From contig JAKJFB010000219.1 in NCBI GenBank assembly GCA_022705125.1, forward strand, positions 1 through 5,352: 5,352 nucleotides of DNA. Reading direction: 5' to 3'. Made by a program: the position numbers and the translations under genes. Each line of letters opens with the position of its first letter. Position 1 is the first letter of the stretch. Below, in pieces: positions 1-5,000 of the stretch. Origin of the DNA: Pseudomonadota bacterium (GTDB lineage Bacteria > Pseudomonadota > Gammaproteobacteria > Pseudomonadales > UBA5518). The notes beneath the pieces are model-generated. The model saw only the letters and a program-made list of their open reading frames with translations. It did not search any database and was not told the DNA's origin.

Positions 1-520
1 GGTTGTTGGTGCGGAAGCCGGCCTTCATCAGCTTCGAGGCGGCATAGCCCTCCCACACCGTCCACTGGCCCGAGCCGAACATGGCGACGGAGTCGGGGCC
101 GTGCTCCTTGATCGCCTTCTTCCACTTCTGCTCCATGATGTCGAAGGCCTGCTCCCACGAGATCGGCGTGAACTCGCCGTTCTTGTCGAACTGGCCGTTC
201 TTCATGCGCAGCAGCGGCTTGGTAAGGCGGTCCTCGCCGTACATGATCTTGGACAGGAAGTAGCCCTTGATGCAGTTCAGGCCGCGGTTGACCGGCGAGT
301 CCGGATCACCCTGGGTGGCGACCACGCGCCCGTCCTGCACGCCCACCAGCACCGAGCAGCCGGTGCCGCAGAAGCGGCAGGCCGCCTTGTCCCAGCGCAC
401 CTTGGTGCCGCCCGCGCCGGGCTGCTGCGCCTCGGCGACGACCGGGATCCCGATGCCGGCGGTGGCGGCCGCCGCGGCGATCGCGTTGTTCTTGATGAAT
501 TCGCGTCGATTCATGCTCAT
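1..520 (-). CDS. napA: NapA, catalytic subunit of periplasmic nitrate reductase (N-terminal part, runs off left edge)
   Basis: NapA reduces nitrate to nitrite in the periplasm using a Mo-bis-MGD cofactor and one [4Fe-4S] cluster. The window holds the first 173 codons of a protein usually about 830 residues long. A twin-arginine signal opens it (NRREFIK, residues 4-10), followed by an alanine-rich hydrophobic stretch and a plausible cleavage site after AEA (residues 29-31). The cluster ligands are C48-x2-C51-x3-C55 and C83, and K85 in NCIKGYF is the conserved lysine between cluster and molybdenum. Later stretches such as [16 protein letters not shown] match the family closely. Two ATGs are possible (520 and 514). 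The first is chosen because GGAGG lies six bases before it and only one base separates it from the napD stop. The gene is not broken within the window. Export needs NapD and the Tat system. Confidence 0.97.
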   Translation of the reverse strand, partial: MSMNRREFIKNNAIAAAAATAGIGIPVVAEAQQPGAGGTKVRWDKAACRFCGTGCSVLVGVQDGRVVATQGDPDSPVNRGLNCIKGYFLSKIMYGEDRLTKPLLRMKNGQFDKNGEFTPISWEQAFDIMEQKWKKAIKEHGPDSVAMFGSGQWTVWEGYAASKLMKAGFRTNN

Positions 521-521
521 G

Positions 522-776
522 TCAGACCTCCGTCAATTCCAGACCTTCATCGGTGTATTCGTAGGCGATCGTCAGCCCCTGCACCTTAGGCAGCAGGTTC
601 ACCGCCAGGATCGAGTCGGTCACCGACCAGCCCGCGCCGTCCTCGATGGTGATGACGATGTTGCCCTTCTCGGCGGACTGCCCGTGCAACTCGACCCCGG
701 GCACCTTCTTCAGGCCCTCGACGATCTCGGGGAAATCCGCGGGAAAGGCCCGCACGACCAGACTTGCAATGTTCAT
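522..776 (-). CDS. napD: NapD, chaperone for the NapA signal peptide
   Basis: A protein of 84 residues, normal for NapD. NapD proteins are small cytoplasmic ferredoxin-like folds that bind the twin-arginine signal of NapA and hold back export until the molybdenum cofactor is loaded. Recognisable stretches are [12 protein letters not shown] at the N-terminus, then a helix with [10 protein letters not shown], a strand with GNIVITIED, and the C-terminal [13 protein letters not shown]. The start ATG overlaps the napF stop as ATGA (776-773). The stop is one base from the napA start, so napF, napD and napA form one tightly packed unit. A Shine-Dalgarno GGAGA lies eight bases before the ATG, inside napF. 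NapD is often poorly conserved in sequence; position and length support the call strongly. Confidence 0.95.
   Translation of the reverse strand: MNIASLVVRAFPADFPEIVEGLKKVPGVELHGQSAEKGNIVITIEDGAGWSVTDSILAVNLLPKVQGLTIAYEYTDEGLELTEV
526..531 (-). promoter_or_regulatory. Ribosome binding site deciding the napA start
   Basis: On the minus strand GGAGGT lies at 531-526. It is six bases before the ATG at 520 and twelve before the second ATG at 514, so the upstream ATG (MSMNRREF) is favoured. The site sits at the very end of napD, which points to translational coupling. Confidence 0.75.
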
Positions 777-1309
777 GTTGCGCTCTCCGTAGGGAGGGGA
801 TTGCGCACGCGCGTGTCGATCGCACGCGTCGGGCACGGGCCGATGCAGGCGCCGCAGGCGGTGCACGCGGCGGCGTCGAGTTCGGGATGGGCGACGCCCC
901 CGAGGCGGGGACGGAAGCGGATGGCGCCCTCGGGGCAGGCCTCGCCGCACACGCGGCATTCGACGCCGCGCGCCGCCAGGCAGGCTGCGCCGATCACGGC
1001 GACACGATCCCAGGGCGCAGCGGACGCGTCCTCGCGCCAAAGCGCGCGAGGTTCGCAGGCGGCGACGCAATCGCCGCAGAAGCTGCATTCGCCGCGGCTG
1101 AAATCGACCCCGGGGAAGCCGCCGTCCATGCGCACCAGGATGGTGGTGGGACAGGCCTCGATACAGCGCTCGCAGCGCGTGCAACGCGCGACGAAGTCGT
1201 CCTCCTCCAGCGCCCAGGGCGGGCGGAGTGCGGGCTCGACTGCGCGCGTGCGTCCGAAGAGGAAGTTCCGGCGGGAACTCGCCGCGCGCGGAGATGCGGA
1301 GGAAGCCAA
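773..1309 (-). CDS. napF: NapF, cytoplasmic polyferredoxin-type iron-sulphur protein of the nap operon
   Basis: NapF is an accessory protein that interacts with NapA in the cytoplasm and is thought to help its maturation. In 178-residue numbering there are four groups of four cysteines: 43/46/49/53 (CTRCERCIEAC), 75/78/81/85 (CSFCGDCVAAC), 110/118/121/125 and 149/152/155/159 (CTACGACIGPC). The third group has odd spacing, C-x7-C-x2-C-x3-C, which from memory also occurs in E. coli NapF. An RR pair (residues 13-14, SRRNFLFGR) precedes the clusters, as in E. coli NapF. The reading frame opens further up with an ATG at 1339 (188 residues), but the predicted -10 hexamer overlaps that ATG and the predicted transcript starts near 1331. 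The TTG at 1309 is the only ATG, GTG or TTG in frame before the first cysteine group, and GGA lies six bases before it. This start also puts the RR pair near the N-terminus as in E. coli. The stop overlaps napD. Confidence 0.93.
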   Translation of the reverse strand: MASSASPRAASSRRNFLFGRTRAVEPALRPPWALEEDDFVARCTRCERCIEACPTTILVRMDGGFPGVDFSRGECSFCGDCVAACEPRALWREDASAAPWDRVAVIGAACLAARGVECRVCGEACPEGAIRFRPRLGGVAHPELDAAACTACGACIGPCPTRAIDTRVRNPLPTESAT

Positions 1310-1337
1310 GGACGATCCAGCAAATTGCGCAGCCGCC

Positions 1338-1343
1338 ATTACA
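1338..1343 (-). promoter_or_regulatory. Predicted -10 element of the napF promoter
   Basis: The minus strand reads TGTAAT at 1343-1338, five of six bases matching TATAAT. Exactly 22 bases separate it from the FNR/Dnr-type box, the spacing expected of a class II FNR-activated promoter. The inferred transcription start is about 1331. There is no -35 hexamer at 17 bases, as usual where an activator replaces it. The hexamer overlaps the in-frame ATG at 1339. Confidence 0.7.
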
Positions 1344-1357
1344 GCCCAGTAGCAGCA

Positions 1358-1370
1358 GTCAATTATTGAC
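1358..1370. repeat. Second palindrome sharing a half-site with the napF operator
   Basis: GTCAATTATTGAC is a perfect six-base inverted repeat around one central T. Its right half (TTGAC, 1366-1370) is also the left half of the FNR/Dnr-type box, so three half-sites lie in a row at 1358-1362, 1366-1370 and 1375-1379. The three-base gap between the first two is one short of the normal FNR spacing. Confidence 0.5.
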
Positions 1371-1379
1371 CTGAGTCAA
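1366..1379 (-). promoter_or_regulatory. FNR/Dnr-type operator upstream of napF
   Basis: The minus strand reads TTGACTCAGGTCAA, a perfect five-base inverted repeat with a four-base spacer, matching the FNR/Dnr pattern TTGAY-N4-RTCAA. Its centre (1372.5) is 41.5 bases before the inferred start at 1331, the classic activating position. The two genes on its right are read towards it and end before it, so napF is the target. Likely binders are the Crp/Fnr-family protein encoded at 4246-4947 or an FNR elsewhere in the genome. Which one binds cannot be told from sequence. Confidence 0.82.
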
Positions 1380-1434
1380 CCTGCGAACTCATCTCAATAC
1401 AGCCGGGCTTGCCGCGCGCCCCCTTCCCCGCCGC

Positions 1435-2079
1435 TCAGGCCCGCAGATGCTCCACCGCCCACACCGCGGCCTCGACGCGCGAGCGCAGCTCGAGCTTGCG
1501 CAGGATGTGCTTGACGTGGACCTTCACCGTACCCTCCGCGATGTCGAGCTCGCGCCCGATCTGCTTGTTGGGGAGCCCGGCGGCGATCTTCTCGAGGATG
1601 CGCAGCTCCTGCTCGGTGAGCCCGGCGGCGCCCGCCGATTGTGGCCGCGACTCGCCGCGCAACGCGGCGGCGAGGAGGTGGTTGAGCTGCGGGGGGATCA
1701 CCACCCGCCCGGCGGCCACGGCCTGCAGCGCCTCGAGCATGGCCTCGGGCTCCATGTCCTTGAGCAGGTAGCCCTCGGCGCCGCCGCGCAAGGCGGCCAC
1801 CACATCCTCGCCGGAGTCCGACACGGTGACCATCACCACGCGCGCCTCGCTGCGCGCCGCGCGCAGGCCGCGCAGCATGTCGAGCCCGTCGCCGTCGCGC
1901 ATGTTGAGGTCGAGCAGGACCAGGTCGGGGCGCAGCTCGCGCGCGAGCACGAGCTCTTCTGCGCCACTGGCGGCCTCGCCGACGAGGACGAAGGCGGGAA
2001 TCGTGCGCAGCAGCTGCACCAGTCCGCGTCGGAACAGCGGGTGGTCGTCCACGATCAGCACGCGACAGCTCTCGTTCAT
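1435..2079 (-). CDS. narL: NarL-type nitrate/nitrite response regulator
   Basis: A DNA-binding regulator of 214 residues that is phosphorylated by NarX in response to nitrate or nitrite. The receiver domain spans about 5-120, with acidic pair D11/D12, phospho-acceptor D57 (LVLLDLNM), T85 and K107 (GYLLKDMEPE). A linker at about 140-152 leads to a LuxR-type helix-turn-helix at about 153-214. There GLPNKQIGRELDI and the recognition stretch TVKVHVKHILRKL, followed by SRVEAAVWAV, are close to E. coli NarL, so it should read NarL-type heptamers (TACYYMT). One oddity is R61 after DLNM, where receivers nearly always carry proline. The ATG overlaps the narX stop (ATGA, 2079-2076), so both proteins come from one message. 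NarP is the main alternative name; the neighbouring narX favours NarL. Confidence 0.95.
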   Translation of the reverse strand: MNESCRVLIVDDHPLFRRGLVQLLRTIPAFVLVGEAASGAEELVLARELRPDLVLLDLNMRDGDGLDMLRGLRAARSEARVVMVTVSDSGEDVVAALRGGAEGYLLKDMEPEAMLEALQAVAAGRVVIPPQLNHLLAAALRGESRPQSAGAAGLTEQELRILEKIAAGLPNKQIGRELDIAEGTVKVHVKHILRKLELRSRVEAAVWAVEHLRA

Positions 2080-3989
2080 GTCTCCGTTTCCTTCTTCCCA
2101 TCACCCTGCGCCATCGCCGCCATGCTCGCGTTGGCGGATCGGAAGCGCACGCACACCCGGGTACCGCTCGGCAGCGCCGGCCCGATGTCGATTTCCCCGC
2201 CCATGCTGCGCGCGCGCTCGCGCATGATCGCCAGCCCGTGGTGGTTGCGGGCATCCGCCGGCGGCGCGCCGATGCCGCAGCCGTCGTCGCGCACCTCCAG
2301 CAGCACCTCGCCATCCGCGCCGCCACGCAGCGCCACCCAGGCATGGCGTGCCGAAGCGTGGCGCACCATGTTCGACAAGGCCTCGCGCACGATCTGCAGC
2401 ACATGCACCTCCTGGTTCGGGCTGAGCTGGCAGGCGCCGAGCTCCACGGCGAGCTCGACCTCCAGACCGCCGCGCGTGCCGTATTCGCGCGCCGCATCTT
2501 CCATCAGGGTGGCGAGGTCGGCCGACAGGCCGAGGCGGAAGGACACCAGCAGCTCGCGCAGCTGACGGTAGGCGGCGCTGATGCCCTCGCGCAGGTCGGC
2601 CAGGATCGGCTCCGCCTCCGCCGTGCGCGCCGGATCGGCGAGTGCGCGCTGCAACAGGCTGACCTGGATCTTCATGTAGGACAGCGCCTGCGCGAGCGAA
2701 TCGTGCAGCTCGCGCGCGATCACCGAGCGCTCCTCCTGCAGTGCGAGCAGGCGCTCCTGCTCGGTGCGCCGTGCCGCGCCGAGCGCCATGCCAATGTGGC
2801 GCGACAGCGCCTCGACGAGCTGGCGCTGCCAGTCCTCCAGGCGCGCGCCGTCGGACAGCGACAGGCGCAGCATGCCGTGATGGTGCTCGCGGTCGCGGAG
2901 CGGAAAGCGCAGCAGGGTCGGCGACAGCAGCGCCAGCGCCTGCCCCTCCGAGCCGGCCCGGCAGGCCGCGCAGGCGTCCTCGCCGCGCTCGGCGCGATCC
3001 GGACAGGGCCCCATGGACGAGGCGATCACCGCCGCGGGGGCGCCGGGGCGCGGCTCGATGCAGACGAAGGAGCCCTCCAGCCCGGCGACGCGGTCGATGT
3101 CGCGCAGGGTGGCCTCGTAGGCGTCGGGCGCGCTCGGCGCCTGGTAGAGCCGGGCGATGGCGTGGTAGAGCAGCTCGAGCGAACGGTTGCTGCGCTGCAG
3201 CTCGGCGGTCTTCTCGGTGACGCGCAGCTCGAGCAGGTGATAGTGGCGGGCGAGTTCGTCGGCCATCAGGTTGAAGGCGCTGCCGACCTGGCCGAGTTCG
3301 TCCTCCCCGGTGTAGCGCACGCGCACGCCGAAATCACCGCCGGCGATGCGGCGTGCGGCGTCGAGCAGGCCACCGAGCGGGCGCAGCAGCGCCCGCTGCA
3401 GCAAGACGATCACCACCAGCACCACCCCCAGCGTCACCGCCGCGGCGAGCGCGAGGATGCGGCGCAGCTCGTCGATACGGCGCTCGTTCTCCTGGCCGAG
3501 CACCGCGACCAGGCTATCGACCTGACCGACGAAGTCGTCGACCCCGGCGAGCAGCGTCTCGACCTCGCGCGCATCCGGCGGCACAGGCCCGGCGAGCGCC
3601 TCGATCCGCGGCCGCACCGAGCGCTCCCAACCCGCCTGCACGCCGCGGTAGGTCGCCGCGAAGAGCTCTCCCGGGGCCTCGTCCACGAAGCGGCGCAGCG
3701 CGGCCTGCTGCAGCTCGCGCTCGATGTCGGCCATCGCCGCGCGCGTGCGCTCGGACACACCGATGCGGCCCTTGAGCGCATCGATCGCGATCAGGTTGGC
3801 GATCCGCTGGGTATGGCCGCGCAGGGTGCTGGCCACGGCGATCGCCTGCACGCTGTCGCGGCTGCGATCCACCACGACGAAGGATGCGCTCATGCCCGCC
3901 AGCCCGATCAGCGTCATCGCCACGAGGGCGACCGACACCAGCAGCATGATCGAGCGCCTCACGAGCAGGCGGGGGACCGCCAGATACAT
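2076..3989 (-). CDS. narX: NarX-type nitrate/nitrite sensor histidine kinase
   Basis: An inner-membrane kinase of 637 residues that senses periplasmic nitrate or nitrite and phosphorylates NarL. Membrane segments lie at about 14-40 and 179-198, with a periplasmic sensor between them. Its P-box-like stretch STLRGHTQR keeps the two arginines (R57, R62) that match the nitrate-site arginines R54 and R59 of E. coli NarX. A HAMP domain (about 199-251), a signalling helix and a central GAF-like region with a cysteine cluster (C329, C340, C343) follow. The HisKA_3 helix has H429 in ARELHDSLAQALSYMKIQ. The ATPase domain shows N540 (REALSNMVRH), DDGCGIG (568-574) and HHGLAIMRERARSMGG. The frame extends to an ATG at 4034 (652 residues), but GGAGA seven bases before the ATG at 3989 is a better ribosome site than the close GGAAGGGGT before 4034. 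It overlaps narL. Confidence 0.94.
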   Translation of the reverse strand: MYLAVPRLLVRRSIMLLVSVALVAMTLIGLAGMSASFVVVDRSRDSVQAIAVASTLRGHTQRIANLIAIDALKGRIGVSERTRAAMADIERELQQAALRRFVDEAPGELFAATYRGVQAGWERSVRPRIEALAGPVPPDAREVETLLAGVDDFVGQVDSLVAVLGQENERRIDELRRILALAAAVTLGVVLVVIVLLQRALLRPLGGLLDAARRIAGGDFGVRVRYTGEDELGQVGSAFNLMADELARHYHLLELRVTEKTAELQRSNRSLELLYHAIARLYQAPSAPDAYEATLRDIDRVAGLEGSFVCIEPRPGAPAAVIASSMGPCPDRAERGEDACAACRAGSEGQALALLSPTLLRFPLRDREHHHGMLRLSLSDGARLEDWQRQLVEALSRHIGMALGAARRTEQERLLALQEERSVIARELHDSLAQALSYMKIQVSLLQRALADPARTAEAEPILADLREGISAAYRQLRELLVSFRLGLSADLATLMEDAAREYGTRGGLEVELAVELGACQLSPNQEVHVLQIVREALSNMVRHASARHAWVALRGGADGEVLLEVRDDGCGIGAPPADARNHHGLAIMRERARSMGGEIDIGPALPSGTRVCVRFRSANASMAAMAQGDGKKETET

Positions 3990-3995
3990 GTGAAA

Positions 3996-4000
3996 TCTCC
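3996..4000 (-). promoter_or_regulatory. Ribosome binding site deciding the narX start
   Basis: The minus strand reads GGAGA at 4000-3996, with GGAG seven bases before the ATG at 3989. The upstream candidate ATG at 4034 has AAGG only three bases before it, which is short for efficient initiation. The choice changes only 15 N-terminal residues before the first membrane segment. Confidence 0.6.
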
Positions 4001-4104
4001 ATCCGGACGCGATCCGGGACAACAACGTGGACATACCCCTTCCACTTCGATCCTCGGCTGCAACGCCTGCAACCCTCGACCTTTGCGTCTACTTTTCAGT
4101 GACT

Positions 4105-4144
4105 TGCCAAAATCCGCGGATACCTCTTCGGAGGTATGCCAAAA
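4105..4144. repeat. Direct repeat TGCCAAAA flanking the NarL site
   Basis: TGCCAAAA occurs at 4105-4112 and again at 4137-4144, 32 bases apart or about three helical turns, one copy on each side of the NarL-type site. Each is followed by a CGCG a few bases on (tcCGCG and acaCGCG). The regulator, if any, is not recognised. Confidence 0.4.
4121..4136. promoter_or_regulatory. NarL/NarP 7-2-7 binding site
   Basis: TACCTCT-TC-GGAGGTA is two heptamers facing each other across two bases. The left heptamer fits TACYYMT perfectly. The right one, read on the other strand, is TACCTCC, six of seven. This is the arrangement preferred by phosphorylated NarL and NarP in enteric bacteria. The site lies between the divergent narXL and Crp/Fnr-family genes, about 140 bases from the narX start and about 115 from the other, so it could serve either or both. 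As RNA the same bases form a seven-pair stem with a TTCG loop, but no T-run follows, so a terminator is unlikely. Confidence 0.72.
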
Positions 4145-4234
4145 ACACGCGCGCGCCCCGCTGCAGGTCGCGACGCCATGCAGGGTGGAAACCAGCGGCT
4201 AGTCTACCGACTGGAAAACCACGCCGACGTCCGC

Positions 4235-4240
4235 AGGAGA
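4235..4240 (+). promoter_or_regulatory. Ribosome binding site of the Crp/Fnr-family gene
   Basis: AGGAGA lies five bases before the ATG at 4246. The frame is open further upstream to 4027, but that stretch covers the divergent regulatory region and does not look like protein, so the ATG at 4246 is chosen. Confidence 0.8.
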
Positions 4241-4245
4241 TCCGC

Positions 4246-4947
4246 ATGAGCTGCAGGCCCCCCTCCCTCGCCCCCGACGCCAGCGACCTGCTCGCCCGCT
4301 TCGCTCCCTTCGACATGCTCGACCCTTGCGCCCGCGAGCGCGTGCTCGCCGCCGCGCGGCCGATCCACGCCGTCCGCGGCGAACTCCTCGTGCAGCAGGA
4401 GGACTGTCCGCGCGGTATCTACCTGGTGCTCGACGGAAGGGTCAAATGCTTCGTCCTCTCGCCCTCGGGCGGCGAGAAGATCGTCCGCCTCGCCGAGCCC
4501 GGCAGCTTCTTCGGCGAGGAGGCCGCGCTGATCAACCGCCCACACGTGGCCAACGCCCAGGCGATCGGAACGAGCGAGCTGCTGCTGGTGCCGACCGCCG
4601 CGCTGCGCACCGCGATGGTGAGCTCGACCGCCTTTTCGGTGTCGATGAGCAACCGGCTCGCGGAAGCCAGCTACGATCTGATGTCGACCATGCAGGTTCA
4701 GTTCCAGCTCAGCGGCACGCAGCGCGTCGCCCACTACCTGACCCGGCTCGCGCCGGAAGATGCCGAGCGCTGCGAGATCCGCCTCGACATCGACAAGCAG
4801 ACCATCGCCGCGCAGCTCAACCTGACCCCGGAAACGCTGTCGCGCATCCTCTCGCAGCTCACCCGCGACGGCATGATCCAGCCGCGCGGCCGCCGCGGCA
4901 TGGTGCTCAGCAAGCTCTCGCAGCTGCGCGACTGCGCGGCGCACTAG
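4246..4947 (+). CDS. Crp/Fnr-family transcriptional regulator, Dnr-like
   Basis: A regulator of 233 residues, normal for the family. The sensor beta-roll spans about 15-120 (LVLDGRVKCFVLSPSGGEKIV, then GSFFGEEAAL at 87-96), the dimer helix about 120-155, and the winged helix-turn-helix about 155-225. In the recognition helix, LTPETLSRIL, E196, S199 and R200 match the E-xx-SR residues with which FNR reads TTGAT/TTGAC half-sites. The cysteines (3, 28, 54, 68, 176, 230) do not form the C-x2-C-x5-C cluster of FNR, so direct oxygen sensing through an iron-sulphur cluster is unlikely. Dnr/NnrR-type regulators, which respond to nitrogen oxides, are the best fit given the narXL-nap neighbours. The exact subfamily and ligand cannot be fixed from sequence alone. 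It is read away from narXL across a shared region with a NarL-type site. Confidence 0.9.
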   Translation: MSCRPPSLAPDASDLLARFAPFDMLDPCARERVLAAARPIHAVRGELLVQQEDCPRGIYLVLDGRVKCFVLSPSGGEKIVRLAEPGSFFGEEAALINRPHVANAQAIGTSELLLVPTAALRTAMVSSTAFSVSMSNRLAEASYDLMSTMQVQFQLSGTQRVAHYLTRLAPEDAERCEIRLDIDKQTIAAQLNLTPETLSRILSQLTRDGMIQPRGRRGMVLSKLSQLRDCAAH

Positions 4948-5000
4948 GTCGCGCCCGGCGCATCGTTCGTGGCCGGCACCGCCGCGGCAGCCTGCGCCGC

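Noticed and set aside
267..1352. Plus-strand open frames across napA, napD and napF
   Set aside because: They are antisense to three recognisable nap genes; the products match no family.
1357..1362. TTGACT on the minus strand as a conventional -35 for napF
   Set aside because: It is only 13 bases from the TGTAAT -10 element, too close for a sigma-70 -35; the FNR/Dnr box spacing explains the promoter better.
1395..1434. Terminator after narL
   Set aside because: Only a short GC-rich palindrome (AGCCGGGCT) is present, with no stable stem followed by a T-run in the direction of transcription.
4104..4109. TTGCCA as a -35 element for the Crp/Fnr-family gene
   Set aside because: No acceptable -10 hexamer lies 16-18 bases downstream; the sequence there is the right half of the NarL-type site.
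4118..4139. Stem with TTCG loop as a rho-independent terminator or attenuator
   Set aside because: The stem is only seven pairs with no T-run on either strand, lies between divergent genes, and is better explained as a NarL 7-2-7 site.
2238..4202. Long plus-strand open frame of 654 codons opposite narX
   Set aside because: It is a GC-rich shadow of narX: its product is compositionally biased (rich in Gln, Arg, Ala, His), has no recognisable domain, and the opposite strand encodes a clear NarX.
4984..5000. GCGGC/GCCGC hairpin between the convergent regulator and Cho-like genes
   Set aside because: A five-pair stem with a seven-base loop and no T-run is common by chance in such GC-rich DNA; the 53-base gap shows no clear terminator.
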